Below the pieces are notes generated by a model, which was given only the letters and a program-made list of their open reading frames with translations, did no database searches and was not told the origin of the DNA. Of a DNA stretch of 64,000 nt, positions 45,101 to 55,484 are shown in pieces. This stretch comes from CAZWKQ01 sp964634005. Lineage in GTDB: Bacteria > Bacteroidota > Bacteroidia > Bacteroidales > JACABE01. The stretch is taken from the NCBI GenBank assembly GCA_964634005.1, contig CAZWKQ010000008.1, positions 1-64,000 on the forward strand. Direction: 5' to 3'. Position 1 is the stretch's first letter. Every line of letters starts with the position of its first letter. The position numbers and the translations under genes were made by a program.

Positions 45101-46150
45101 TTACATTTCGTCTTTGAAAAAAAGTTTATAATAATACATCTTATTTTCAGCATCATATCCTCTTTCAATTAACTCTTTTTTACCGTGAATATAAATGTGA
45201 AAATTCTTATCGAGCTTTATTACACTTCTAAGATACCTTTGATTTTTTTTGACAGCATTGTCCGATATTTCAAATTCGTTCTTAAACTGAATGTCATTTT
45301 CCGTTGAATAGTTTTGTTTGAAATTATTAAATGACTCAATAACTTGGGGCTGTTCAAAAACGTGTTTTGAAAATTTATCGAAATCAAAAAAATCTTCTTG
45401 TTTAAAAAAATCAAGCCCTTTGTTTAAGATATCTGCCTGATCGGCTCTTGAAACTTCGAATTCTTCGGGTAAAACTTCGGTAACATAGTTTTTACATAAA
45501 TTCATAATTTCGGAAGTATATAGAAAATCGTTAGCACGAACTTTTACATTAAGAAATATATCAGTCCAATACTTGGCATCATTCCCTTTTCCTGAGGGGT
45601 CGACAACCATAACAACATATCCGTTCTCTTTATCAGTATTGAAAACTATACACCCTTTATCTACCGTTTTGTTTGTATTTATTCCACTTTCCGATACAAG
45701 TTCAATCAAATCATTATTTTGTTCAACCTTTACAAAGGTGTCATAGTTTTCGATTTTGAATATTCCGATTGCATTTGTAATCTCATTGTTATAAATAACA
45801 TTTTCTAATGATAAGAAATAAAAGTCGCCTTTTTTAATTCTTGGATGATTAGAAACTTCATAAAGATAGCTTGCAATTTTTTTTGAGGTTTCAATAAAGT
45901 TTGCTCCTTTATAAAAAAAATCGTACAAGTTGTTGTAAACTATATTGTTAAAAATGCTTTTGTCATGATAGAATGAAAAGTATTCGGGATATTTGAATGA
46001 GTTGATAAATAAATCTAAAAGATTATTTTTCACACTATCATTTTTTAGATTAATACAACTATCCGAATAAATAACGCCTTCATTAAGATTGCTGTTGCCG
46101 ACTTTATGGATTATCAGTTTATTGATTTGTGTATTTTCCGTAACGAACAT
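45101..46150 (-). CDS. Nucleoid-associated protein, NdpA-like
   Basis: The 349-residue cytosolic protein resembles the NdpA/YejK (PF04245) family: LIIHKVGN near the start, YDSGxx-like acidic patches, and the segment GDFYFLSLENVIYNNEITNAIGIFK. In E. coli YejK associates with the nucleoid. In Bacteroidota it is a common gene of unknown role. It lies 7 bp after a small exported protein gene. Confidence 0.8.
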   Translation of the reverse strand: MFVTENTQINKLIIHKVGNSNLNEGVIYSDSCINLKNDSVKNNLLDLFINSFKYPEYFSFYHDKSIFNNIVYNNLYDFFYKGANFIETSKKIASYLYEVSNHPRIKKGDFYFLSLENVIYNNEITNAIGIFKIENYDTFVKVEQNNDLIELVSESGINTNKTVDKGCIVFNTDKENGYVVMVVDPSGKGNDAKYWTDIFLNVKVRANDFLYTSEIMNLCKNYVTEVLPEEFEVSRADQADILNKGLDFFKQEDFFDFDKFSKHVFEQPQVIESFNNFKQNYSTENDIQFKNEFEISDNAVKKNQRYLRSVIKLDKNFHIYIHGKKELIERGYDAENKMYYYKLFFKDEM

Positions 46151-46157
46151 AATTTGC

Positions 46158-46940
46158 TTATTTTATTGAAAATGTTTCGGTTTTATTGTCGTAATTTATA
46201 AAATACTTGCCTTTTTTTAGTTCTGAAACATCAATATATTTCGATGTGCCTTGTAATATTAAGTTATTTTTCTCATCAAAAATTTCGTACATACTTGTAT
46301 TCGACAGTGCAATTTTATCTTTTATTTTATCGGTGGTAATCGTTAGTTCTTTTCCGGGCTGGTTATATTTTATTTCTTTCGAATAAAAAACTTTGCCTTT
46401 ATCATCCGTAAATTTTATTCTGAATAGATTCTGACCTGTGTTTGGATATATTTCTACAGAATAAGAGTTTAGAGTTGTGCTGTCTTGTATGGAAATTTCA
46501 TTTACCAATACCCATTTTTTCCAACGATATTGCTCTACCGAAAAATTACCTTGAAGTGCATTTCCGTTTATTTCCCAATTTATTGTTTCACCTTTGTTTA
46601 TTTTGATATTAACAAAACTAAGTCGGGTAATTTCTTCCAAAACTTCAGGATTTATAATCTTTGGTAAACAGTTTTTTGAATGAAATATTCTAATTCTCAA
46701 AGTAGTGCCTTCTTTAATACCTAATAATGAGAAATCTATTTCGAAACTGTTTGAATTAACCTCATCCTTAGTTTTTTTCCCGTTGACCCACACTTCCGAA
46801 ACACAATATCCATTCCCAATTGATGGGTTAAGTATATATAAATTTTTACCGTTATAAACTCCGTCGATATTAATTTCTTGTGCATTTAAGTTTAAACAAA
46901 ACAAAGCAGTGGAAAGCAGTAGTAATAATCTATTTTTCAT
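46158..46940 (-). CDS. Exported protein of unknown function
   Basis: The 260-residue protein has a signal peptide (LLLLLSTALFCLNLNAQ) and beta-rich sequence. Its last 50 residues (NTSMYEIFDEKNNLILQG, GKYFINYDNKTETFSIK) look like a degenerate type IX sorting domain but lack the YPNP start, so secretion by T9SS is uncertain. It is 7 bp upstream of the NdpA-like gene. No family is recognised. Confidence 0.72.
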   Translation of the reverse strand: MKNRLLLLLSTALFCLNLNAQEINIDGVYNGKNLYILNPSIGNGYCVSEVWVNGKKTKDEVNSNSFEIDFSLLGIKEGTTLRIRIFHSKNCLPKIINPEVLEEITRLSFVNIKINKGETINWEINGNALQGNFSVEQYRWKKWVLVNEISIQDSTTLNSYSVEIYPNTGQNLFRIKFTDDKGKVFYSKEIKYNQPGKELTITTDKIKDKIALSNTSMYEIFDEKNNLILQGTSKYIDVSELKKGKYFINYDNKTETFSIK

Positions 46941-47121
46941 TTATTTTTTTTTAATGCAATATTATAAAAAATTAGAGAATTTTTGGTAATGATAAATGAG
47001 ATTAATTAAGCTAAAATTTTAGTAATTTGCTATTTTATAGGACTTAACATAGCATTAACACTACGTTTATATTAAGATATTTAATTTTACAAGCAAAATA
47101 ATCACTTTAAAAACTCAATAA

Positions 47122-50100
47122 ATGAGAAAGCTTTTTTACACGTTCCTTTTTATTACAATACTTGGAATAGTTAATGGTCAATCGATTTTAAACTCTCAGT
47201 TTAAAAACAAAACAGAAGTAATATCAAAATCTGAAACCGGTTTTGTTGTCAGAAACCAGATAGGTAACTTGAATTTTGATGAAATTAAAACGGAAAAAGG
47301 AGTATTTTTTTCGATTGATATTGATGGGTATTCTTATGGCAACGATATAGGTAAACCCAAATTGCCGGTTAACAGAAACTTGATTGAAATACCATTTGGG
47401 GCTAAAATTACTTTAGAAATAAACCAAACACAATACAAGGAGTACAGTTTGAAAGATTATGGGGTCAGTCAATTGTTAATTCCTGTTCAGCCGCCGGCTT
47501 TTAAAAGTCAAAATCAAAAAAGAAACTTTGTAATCGACCAAAGTGAATATTCAAAAGATGAATTTCTCTCGTTGCCATTGGTAAGTATTGAATATCTTGG
47601 CGAAATGCGCGGTGTCAGACTTGCCAGAATTAATGTTGCTCCTGTACAGTATAATCCCGTTAAAGGTCGTATAATTGTTTATCATGATATAGTAGTTAAC
47701 GTTAAATTTGAAGGAGCTAACTTAGAATTTACAAAAAGAGAAAAACAAAGATTGTATTCTCCATATTTCAATAGCTTCGAAACCAAATTGTTAAATTATA
47801 TACCAAATACTAATACCAAGGATAGTATATCGAAATATCCCATTAAGTATGTAATTGTTTCAGACCCAATGTTTCAGAGTGCTTTACAGCCTTTTATTCA
47901 ATGGAAAACCAAAAAGGGCTTTAATGTAATTGAAGCATACACAAATAATCCTAATGTAGGAAACACCACAACATCAATAAAAAATTATCTTCAAGGCTTA
48001 TATAATAATGCTACAACTGCTGATCCTGCCCCTACATACGTTTTGTTTGTCGGAGATGTTGCTCAAATACCATCATTTACAGGTACTACCGACAATCATA
48101 AAACTGATTTGTATTACTGTGAATATACCGGCGATTTTTTCCCTGAAGTATATTACGGAAGATTCTCGGCACAAAATTTAAGTCAACTATTGCCTCAAAT
48201 CAATAAAACTATTGAATATGAGCAATATACTATGCCAAATAAAACTTTTTTAAACAATATCGTAATGATAGCCGGTATAGATGCTAATTTCGGAAACTCA
48301 CATGCCAATGGTCAGGTTAATTATGCTACATCAACATATTTCAACTCAGGAAATGGTTATAATTGTTCAAGTTATTTATATCCTTCATCGTCAAATTATG
48401 CTGCTGAGATAAGGGCAAAGGTAAGCGAAGGAGTGGGTTTTGTCAATTATACTGCACATGGCAGTGCTACGGGTTGGAACGATCCGAGTTTCACTAACAG
48501 TCATGTCCCATCACTTCAAAATCAGGGGCGCTATCCATTGATGATAGGGAATTGTTGTTTGTCAAATAAATTTGATGTCAGCGAATGTTTTGGCGAGGCA
48601 CTTTTGAGAGCCGAAAACAAAGGAGCAGTCGGATATATAGGCGGTTCAAATAATACTTTATGGGATGAAGATTTTTGGTGGGCATGTGGTGTTGGAACTA
48701 TTTCGGCCAATGCATCTTATTCAACCACATCATTAGGTGCTTATGACAGAATAATGCATACTAACGGAGAGCCCTTTTCACAGTGGTATGTAACACAGGG
48801 TCAAATGATAAATGCGGGAAATTTAGCCGTAACTCAAGGTTCTCCTTCTGAATATGATTATTATTGGGAAATTTATCATTTGATGGGCGATCCTTCGCTA
48901 ATGCCATATTTCAAAGTTCCTCAAGCTATTCAGGCCAATTATTCCCCGATTTTGCCTCTTGGTGTCGGCTCTTTGGTTGTTAATACTGACCCTTATGCCT
49001 ATGTTGCTTTGTCTTTAAACGGAGTTCTTTTAGGTGCTGCTTTGGCAGACTCATCCGGAAACGCCGTATTAAGTTTTAACCCTATTCAAAATCAATCTAC
49101 TTTAGATATTGTTATTACACGTCAAAACAGACAACCATTCTTCGGAACAATTCAGGCTATTAGTCCTTCAGGACCTTATTTGATTCTTAACAATTATCAA
49201 ATAAATGATAATGCCGGAAATAATAACGGGTTGGCAGATTACGGAGAAATCATAAAGTTAAATGCAGAATTGAAAAACGTAGGGAACAATATTGGTAATG
49301 GTATTATCGCAAAATTATCCTCAAATTCTCAGTATATAACCATAACTGATAGTGTTGAAAATTTCGGAAATATCAGCTCAGGGCTTATTAAAAGTATTAA
49401 TAATGCTTTTACTTTTCAGGTATCTCAATTATTGCCCGACCAAACATCAGCTTCTTTCGAACTAAAGATTACCGATAATGCCAATAATACTTGGACTTAT
49501 AATTTTAATATAATTTTGAATGCTCCGAAAATTCAAATCGGAAATATTGTAATTAATGACATAACCGGAAATAATAACGGCAGATTAGATGCAGGAGAAA
49601 CTGTTACATTTAAGATATCTGTTAAAAATACCGGAAATAGTGATGCTTCAAATGTTATTACAACTATTTCGAGTTTAAACAATTTTTTAGTTCTGAATAA
49701 TACTACTGTCAATATCGGAAATTTGCAAAAGAATTCTACTTATGATTGTGATTTTCAGATTTCCGCAAATTCAAATGTACAGGTAGGGATGCCTTTTACT
49801 GTAAATATCAATACTGGTAATAGTGTTTATAATGATGATAAAATTTATACAGGTATGATAGGTTCTCTTGTTGAAGATTTTGAAAGCGGCTTCTTCAATA
49901 AATTCAATTGGGATACTACTTCTCTAAAACCGTGGACTATAACAAGTGTTGATACTTATGAGGGTTATTTTTGTGCAAAATCCGCTGCTATTCCTGATAG
50001 GGATTCATCTGTAATTTCTTTAAATATCAATGTTTTAGCCGATGATAGCATTTCTTTTTACCGTAAGGTGTCTTCCGAAAACAATTGGGATTTCCTTAAT

Positions 50101-50577
50101 TTCTATATAGATAATGTTAGAATGGACAGATGGTCGGGACAAAAGGCATGGGCAAGAGTTAGTTTTCCTATATCAGCAGGTAATCACACACTTAAATGGA
50201 TTTATTCAAAAGACGAGACCACTTATGGAGGAAGCGATTGTGCATGGATTGATTTGATTAGTTTCCCTCCAATTCAAACTATCCTTTCAGCAGATGGGAA
50301 ATTAAACAATGATTTTGCCGAATTATATGTTTTCCCTAATCCTTGCAAGAATTCATTTAATATTAGCCTTAATAATATTTACTCAAAGGAAAATGAAAGT
50401 CTGCAGGTATCAATATTCAATTCAGCAGGTCAGCTTGTTTATTCTTTAATTAATAAAAATTCCGAATCAAATCTAAATTTAAAAGTTGATGTTTCGAATT
50501 GGTCGAAGGGGATTTATTATTTAAGTATTTATTTTAAAAATCAGGTTCTTACAAAAAAAATAATAGTGACTGAATAA
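47122..50577 (+). CDS. Gingipain-like C25 cysteine peptidase 1
   Basis: The 1151-residue protein has a signal peptide, a propeptide-like region (to about 235) and a C25 catalytic domain. The likely catalytic residues are His446 in AHGSATGW and Cys478 in GNCCLSNKFD. After it come a beta-sandwich region with repeated NDNAGNNNG-type modules, a MAM-like part (FYIDNVRMDRWSG) and a T9SS sorting domain (YVFPNPCKNSF to the end). It should be a surface or secreted peptidase. It is the first of a tandem pair, 15 bp apart. Confidence 0.92.
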   Translation: MRKLFYTFLFITILGIVNGQSILNSQFKNKTEVISKSETGFVVRNQIGNLNFDEIKTEKGVFFSIDIDGYSYGNDIGKPKLPVNRNLIEIPFGAKITLEINQTQYKEYSLKDYGVSQLLIPVQPPAFKSQNQKRNFVIDQSEYSKDEFLSLPLVSIEYLGEMRGVRLARINVAPVQYNPVKGRIIVYHDIVVNVKFEGANLEFTKREKQRLYSPYFNSFETKLLNYIPNTNTKDSISKYPIKYVIVSDPMFQSALQPFIQWKTKKGFNVIEAYTNNPNVGNTTTSIKNYLQGLYNNATTADPAPTYVLFVGDVAQIPSFTGTTDNHKTDLYYCEYTGDFFPEVYYGRFSAQNLSQLLPQINKTIEYEQYTMPNKTFLNNIVMIAGIDANFGNSHANGQVNYATSTYFNSGNGYNCSSYLYPSSSNYAAEIRAKVSEGVGFVNYTAHGSATGWNDPSFTNSHVPSLQNQGRYPLMIGNCCLSNKFDVSECFGEALLRAENKGAVGYIGGSNNTLWDEDFWWACGVGTISANASYSTTSLGAYDRIMHTNGEPFSQWYVTQGQMINAGNLAVTQGSPSEYDYYWEIYHLMGDPSLMPYFKVPQAIQANYSPILPLGVGSLVVNTDPYAYVALSLNGVLLGAALADSSGNAVLSFNPIQNQSTLDIVITRQNRQPFFGTIQAISPSGPYLILNNYQINDNAGNNNGLADYGEIIKLNAELKNVGNNIGNGIIAKLSSNSQYITITDSVENFGNISSGLIKSINNAFTFQVSQLLPDQTSASFELKITDNANNTWTYNFNIILNAPKIQIGNIVINDITGNNNGRLDAGETVTFKISVKNTGNSDASNVITTISSLNNFLVLNNTTVNIGNLQKNSTYDCDFQISANSNVQVGMPFTVNINTGNSVYNDDKIYTGMIGSLVEDFESGFFNKFNWDTTSLKPWTITSVDTYEGYFCAKSAAIPDRDSSVISLNINVLADDSISFYRKVSSENNWDFLNFYIDNVRMDRWSGQKAWARVSFPISAGNHTLKWIYSKDETTYGGSDCAWIDLISFPPIQTILSADGKLNNDFAELYVFPNPCKNSFNISLNNIYSKENESLQVSIFNSAGQLVYSLINKNSESNLNLKVDVSNWSKGIYYLSIYFKNQVLTKKIIVTE

Positions 50578-50592
50578 TTAAATTTTATCTAT

Positions 50593-53500
50593 ATGAAAAT
50601 CAAAATAAATTTTTTGCCATTATCAATTTTAATAGTGGTTTTCTTGCACTCAACTTTATATTCTCAGGGTTTAGCTGAAAGAAAATGGGCAAACAGTGCA
50701 AAAATTGAGTTAATTTCGGCTGACAATTATGAAACAACCATAAAAGTGAGCATAAGCGATTTCGATATGAATGATGTTCAAACTCAACGGGGGATTGCTA
50801 AAAAACTTATTTTAAAAAATGCATATCCGTTTATCGAAAAAGATGCGCCTGAATTGCTCAAAGTCTCTGTATCAGTAGCAATACCATTTGGTGCGGAAAT
50901 GGAAGCCGAGGTTATATCAAAACAATATACCGATTTTCAAAATATTCTTGTAGCTCCTTCGAAAGGAAATCTTACAAGAGATATTAACCCATCTTCGGTA
51001 CCTTATAATTTTGGGAAAATTTATCAACTTAACGAATTTTATCCCAATAAACTTACTGAGTTACAAAGTCCTTATATAATGAGAGATATAACCGGACAAG
51101 CATTGAGTGTTTATCCGTTTCAATATAATCCTCAGACAAAGGTTTTAAGAGTTTTTAATGAACTAATCATTAAAATAAAACCATCTTCAAGCTCTAATAT
51201 ACTTGCTTCTAATAAGCAGATAAATAAGGTTGACAGCGAATTTGAAAAAATTTATTTAAAACATTTTATTAATTATCCTTTTTTGAAAACAAAATATACT
51301 CCTGTTAGCGAAAATGGTAAAATGCTTATAATATGTCCTGATATGTTTATGTCGGCAATTCAACCGTTAGTAGATTGGAGAAGAATATCAGGAACACCAA
51401 CCGAAGTTGTTGATATTTCTACTATCGGAGCTACGACTACTGCTATTAAGAACTATATTTCAAATTACTATAATACCAATGGTTTGACATACGTAATATT
51501 AGTGGGTGATGCACCACAAATACCCACATTTACTGTTTCGGGTGGCGGTTCCGATAATACATACAGTTACTTAGTTGGTAATGACCATTATCCGGATATA
51601 TTTGTAGGTCGAATTTCGGCGGAAAATATAACACACGTTCAAACTCAGGTTCAAAAGATATTGTCATACGAAATATACCCTCAGTCGAATGACGGTTGGT
51701 TGAACAGAGGAATTGGAATAGCTTCGCAGGAAGGTCCCGGAGATAACAATGAATATGATTACCAGCACGTTCGTTCGATGAGGCAAGACTTGCTGAATTA
51801 TGAATATGTTTCGATGAGTGAACTTTATGAAGGAAATCAGGGAGGAATGGATGCAAATGGCGACCCAACCGCTGCTATGGTTAGTGATGAAGTAAATAAC
51901 GGTGCAAGTATCATTCTTTATACAGGACATGGTAGTAATACTTCTTGGGGAACCACCGGATTTTCGAATACAAATATTAACTCACTTACCAATTATAATA
52001 AATGGCCTTTTATATGGGCTGTAGCTTGTGTAAACGGAAATTTTACAAGCACAACCTGTTTTGCCGAAGCTTGGTTAAGAGCTACAAATAATGGTCAGCC
52101 AACAGGTGCAATTGCAACACTTATGTCAACTATCAATCAGAGTTGGAATCCACCTATGTGTGGTCAGGATGAAATGGTTGATATACTTACCGAGCAGGTT
52201 AACGGTAATATTAAAAGATCTTTTGGAGCAATCTCGATGCACGGTTGTATGAAAATGAACGATGTTTACGGAACACAGGGTGATGAAATGACCGATACTT
52301 GGAATATATTCGGCGACCCCTCGCTTTTTGTAAGAACTGATACAGCCAAAACTATGAATATAAGTCATAGTAATATTGCTTTGCTTGGTGCAACATCTGT
52401 TCAAATTCAGTGCAATACAAATGATGCTAAAGTTACTCTAAGTATAAACGGAAATGCGATAGCCTCAGAATTTGTGGTTAACAACAATGCAGTATTGAAT
52501 TTTTCGCCTTTAACTCAATTAGATTCAATTAAAGTTGTAGTTACTGCATATAACAAAATTCCATATATAGGTTATATTCAGGTTATTGTTCCTAATGGTC
52601 CTTTTGTACAATTCGAAAATAAAGTTGTAAGAGATAATGGAGGCAATAATAATCAGCAAGCCGATATAAACGAAGTAATTGATATTGATGTTACTCTCAA
52701 AAATATCGGAGTTGCAGCTGCAAATGGTGTTAATGCAACAATATCCACATCTGATACTAATGTTCAGATAATTAATGCAAGTTGTCAGTTCGGAAGCATA
52801 AATCAAGGAAGCTCGCTTACTGTTCAAAATGCTTTCAAGGTGAAAGTTAAAAACAATTATTTCGATCAGCATCAGGTAACTTTCAATATGACTATTACTG
52901 ATAATTCTTCTAATACTTGGAACAATAATTTCTCACTGACATTAAATGCTCCAAATTTTGAAATTGGTAATGTAATTGTAAAAGATACAATTAACGGAAA
53001 TTTTAATTCTTTTCTCGATTCAGGTGAAGTTGCCGTAATTGCTATTCCTGTTATAAATAATGGACACTCTCAAAGTGCAATTTCTAATTCGGAATTGATA
53101 GCTGTAAGTAATAATGTTACCATCCAATCTGCTAATGTAGTTCAATTGCCCTCGATTAACGAAAATGACCTTTACTATGCAATTTATCAGATCAAAGTCA
53201 ATAGTGTAGCTCCCGGTTCTCTAATAGAGTTTCAGTATAATATTAATGCAGGATTTCATAGCTATTCTACACATTTATACTTTAATGCTGGTTTGAATAT
53301 TGAAGATTTTGAAACAAATAATTTTTTGAAGTATAACTGGGTACAAGGCGGTAATGCTCCGTGGACTATTACAAGTGTTAATCCCTATCAAGGTTTGTAT
53401 TCTGCTAAAAGCGGAGCAATAGGAAACAGTAAAACTACATCCATAGCCATTACTGTAAATGTAGCTCAAAATGACAGTATTTCTTTTATAAAAAAGGTAT

Positions 53501-54453
53501 CTTGTGAAGCTTCAAGTACTTTACCACCTTCGTATGATTATCTCGATTTCCAGATTGATAATGTATCTGTCGGAAAGTGGCATGGTGAGGTCAATTGGTC
53601 GCTAACTTCTTTTCCGGTATCACAAGGAATTCATACTTTTAAATGGATTTACAGAAAAGACAGTTATCAAACTGCCGGCAGCGATTGCGTGTGGCTCGAT
53701 AATATCAAGTTGCCCAAAGGTATCATCAGTAAAGAGCCGCTAACTTGCACTCTAACTGCATTAAACGATACTATATGTCAAAATTATTCTACTAAGCTGA
53801 TTTTGAATTATTCGGGAGGAGTAGGAGGTAATGTAATTACTTGGTCTGCAAATCCGCAATATAATAACCCGATGACATATCCTTATATTGTATCTCCGGA
53901 TATTACAACTACATTTACCGCAAATATTAAAGACGCCGGCAATTCGACGGTTAATTCATCTTATACGATAAATGTCAAGCCCAGTATAATACCTGTAATA
54001 ACACAGGTAGGAAACCAGCTTATATCAAGCGAACCGGAAAATTTGTGGTATGATGATAACGGACTAATAGCCGGAGCTAACGGTAATTCGTTTACCCCGA
54101 CTTATACAAGCCATTTTTATGCCACTTCTGTAAATAGTAATGGTTGCATTTCTCAAGCATCTAATGTTATATATGTTGCATTTGCAGGTATAAATGAAGG
54201 TGTTGAAAACGACATAACAGTTTATCCGAATCCATTTTCCGATGTTATTACAATTAAATCGGACAAGAATTTTATAAACAAAAATATGAAAATAACTATA
54301 TTCAACAGTTTAGGTCAGGAAATAAAAACAGAATTGTTGTTTTCTGAAAATAATATTGTAATTAACGCTTCGAATTTCGAAAGAGGGGTTTACTTTATAA
54401 AATTGAGTAATAACGGAAATAGCTTAGTCAAAAAGCTTATAAAAACTATTTAA
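50593..54453 (+). CDS. Gingipain-like C25 cysteine peptidase 2
   Basis: The 1286-residue paralogue of the preceding gene has catalytic residues His446 in TGHGSNTSW and Cys479 in AVACVNGNFTS, very close to gingipain R. The sandwich modules (GGNNNQQADINE, LNAPNFEIGNV) and MAM-like part repeat the layout of its neighbour. An extra Ig/PKD-like segment and a T9SS sorting domain (TVYPNPFSDVITI to the end) close it. The pair probably arose by duplication and is read as one operon. It degrades extracellular protein, by family analogy. Confidence 0.93.
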   Translation: MKIKINFLPLSILIVVFLHSTLYSQGLAERKWANSAKIELISADNYETTIKVSISDFDMNDVQTQRGIAKKLILKNAYPFIEKDAPELLKVSVSVAIPFGAEMEAEVISKQYTDFQNILVAPSKGNLTRDINPSSVPYNFGKIYQLNEFYPNKLTELQSPYIMRDITGQALSVYPFQYNPQTKVLRVFNELIIKIKPSSSSNILASNKQINKVDSEFEKIYLKHFINYPFLKTKYTPVSENGKMLIICPDMFMSAIQPLVDWRRISGTPTEVVDISTIGATTTAIKNYISNYYNTNGLTYVILVGDAPQIPTFTVSGGGSDNTYSYLVGNDHYPDIFVGRISAENITHVQTQVQKILSYEIYPQSNDGWLNRGIGIASQEGPGDNNEYDYQHVRSMRQDLLNYEYVSMSELYEGNQGGMDANGDPTAAMVSDEVNNGASIILYTGHGSNTSWGTTGFSNTNINSLTNYNKWPFIWAVACVNGNFTSTTCFAEAWLRATNNGQPTGAIATLMSTINQSWNPPMCGQDEMVDILTEQVNGNIKRSFGAISMHGCMKMNDVYGTQGDEMTDTWNIFGDPSLFVRTDTAKTMNISHSNIALLGATSVQIQCNTNDAKVTLSINGNAIASEFVVNNNAVLNFSPLTQLDSIKVVVTAYNKIPYIGYIQVIVPNGPFVQFENKVVRDNGGNNNQQADINEVIDIDVTLKNIGVAAANGVNATISTSDTNVQIINASCQFGSINQGSSLTVQNAFKVKVKNNYFDQHQVTFNMTITDNSSNTWNNNFSLTLNAPNFEIGNVIVKDTINGNFNSFLDSGEVAVIAIPVINNGHSQSAISNSELIAVSNNVTIQSANVVQLPSINENDLYYAIYQIKVNSVAPGSLIEFQYNINAGFHSYSTHLYFNAGLNIEDFETNNFLKYNWVQGGNAPWTITSVNPYQGLYSAKSGAIGNSKTTSIAITVNVAQNDSISFIKKVSCEASSTLPPSYDYLDFQIDNVSVGKWHGEVNWSLTSFPVSQGIHTFKWIYRKDSYQTAGSDCVWLDNIKLPKGIISKEPLTCTLTALNDTICQNYSTKLILNYSGGVGGNVITWSANPQYNNPMTYPYIVSPDITTTFTANIKDAGNSTVNSSYTINVKPSIIPVITQVGNQLISSEPENLWYDDNGLIAGANGNSFTPTYTSHFYATSVNSNGCISQASNVIYVAFAGINEGVENDITVYPNPFSDVITIKSDKNFINKNMKITIFNSLGQEIKTELLFSENNIVINASNFERGVYFIKLSNNGNSLVKKLIKTI

Positions 54454-54542
54454 TCGCAACTGTTAATAATTTATAAGTCGCATAAAATCATTAAATGTGG
54501 GCTTATAGAATGCATAATCATAAAATTTGATTTAAAGAGTAG

Positions 54543-54570
54543 TTGTGTATTGTAAAATTTTATAATTTTG
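54543..54570 (+). promoter_or_regulatory. tRNA-Ala promoter
   Basis: TTG (54543-54545), a 17-bp spacer and TAATTTTG (54563-54570) precede the tRNA by 10 bp. Confidence 0.7.
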
Positions 54571-54580
54571 CAATGTCGAA

Positions 54581-54654
54581 GGGGCGTTAGCTCAGTTGGC
54601 TAGAGTGTCAGACTGGCAGTCTGAAGGTCACGGGTTCGACTCCCGTACGCTCCA
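54581..54654 (+). tRNA. tRNA-Ala (anticodon GGC), integration site
   Basis: The acceptor arms GGGGCGT and ACGCTCC contain the G3-T70 wobble pair, the identity mark of alanine tRNAs. The stem TCAGA/TCTGA holds loop CTGGCAG with anticodon GGC. The T-arm is ACGGG-TTCGACT-CCCGT. Its 3' end forms the left copy of the 13-bp att repeat, so the tRNA stays whole after integration. Confidence 0.95.
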
Positions 54655-54655
54655 C
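54643..54655 (+). repeat. att core, left copy (attL)
   Basis: CCGTACGCTCCAC spans the 3' end of tRNA-Ala (T-arm to discriminator plus one base) and is repeated at 61282-61294. Confidence 0.9.
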
Positions 54656-54665
54656 GTATTTTAAT

Positions 54666-54704
54666 AAATAAGCTCTGAAAATCAATTTTTTACAGGGCTT
54701 ATTT
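54666..54704. terminator. Terminator just inside the left end
   Basis: AAATAAGCTCTG (54666-54677) pairs with CAGGGCTTATTT (54693-54704) with one G-T, followed by TATTTTG. It may end tRNA-Ala transcription in the integrated state, the leftward element transcript on the minus strand, and an attP-spanning transcript in the circle. Confidence 0.65.
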
Positions 54705-54711
54705 TATTTTG

Positions 54712-54730
54712 ACACTCTGAAATTACACTC
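54712..54730 (+). repeat. Left arm-type recombinase sites
   Basis: ACACTC occurs at 54712-54717 and 54725-54730, 13 bp apart in the same direction. ACACTCTGAAA (54712-54722) is repeated inverted at 61111-61121. Confidence 0.55.
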
Positions 54731-54847
54731 AAAAATAGTTTTTTACTTGCTAATTTTATACAAAATATAATATCTGTTGATAATGCACTACGGGTTAAAT
54801 AAGTTATTTTGTTGTTTACTTTTATTTGAACAAAAGTAAATTAAAAA

Positions 54848-55435
54848 TTAATTAATTAAAGCACTTTCAAATTCGTGTAATAATATATTTTCTACTTTCT
54901 GTATTTGTTTTATTATTCGCAAATACTTTTTTGTTGGTTTACCTGCATACATTTGTTTGAAATTCTTTTTGTACAGTTCGCTGTATAGGTAATCACTTTT
55001 GAAATATGCCCCTAATGTTTTATCCAGTTGCCTGTACTTCTTACTTTGGATTTGTGTTTCGTACATACAACCCTTGAACGCTTCACGGTGTAAAAAATAA
55101 CCATCTATTAAATACAACTTTCGACAGCGTTTTTTTGTTTGAGGGCAAATAAAATACCAAATTTCACCTTTTTTCAGGTTTGATAGGGTTGAGGTTAATA
55201 ATACTTTATAGTTTCGTGGTTTGTCCCTGTATTTGTAATCAAGTTCAATGTATGGTTGTTCACTGTATGTGTTTATTTTTATTGAGATAATTCCTATAAT
55301 ATTTCCATCACTACTCCAATTAATTGTACTTTTAATAATTTGTTTCGGGATAAGGTAGCCCCATTCTTTCAATTTTGAAATTTGTATTTTCAAAACATTA
55401 TTGTAAAGAGTTGGGTAAGTACAGGGTTTTGGCAT
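54848..55435 (-). CDS. Element protein with Cys-rich motif, unknown
   Basis: The 195-residue basic protein carries a zinc-ribbon-like patch, FICPQTKKRCRKLYLIDGYF, and a further cysteine in KGCMYE. The pattern WYF-CP-T-KRCRKLYL followed by FLHREAF recurs, as I recall, in uncharacterised proteins of Bacteroidota mobile elements. It is the last gene of the element's leftward transcript. A nucleic-acid-binding role is possible. No catalytic motif is seen. Confidence 0.7.
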   Translation of the reverse strand: MPKPCTYPTLYNNVLKIQISKLKEWGYLIPKQIIKSTINWSSDGNIIGIISIKINTYSEQPYIELDYKYRDKPRNYKVLLTSTLSNLKKGEIWYFICPQTKKRCRKLYLIDGYFLHREAFKGCMYETQIQSKKYRQLDKTLGAYFKSDYLYSELYKKNFKQMYAGKPTKKYLRIIKQIQKVENILLHEFESALIN

Positions 55436-55484
55436 TTTAAATAAATATAAAAAATTAAACCTAAATCATTAAGGAACTTTAATT

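Noticed and set aside
46158..46940. Full type IX sorting domain
   Set aside because: The C-terminus resembles one, but the YPNP start is absent, so it is not called a T9SS substrate.
51530..51930. Minus-strand frames of 88-112 codons within the second C25 gene
   Set aside because: They lie opposite a continuous peptidase domain with catalytic motifs and have no own signals.
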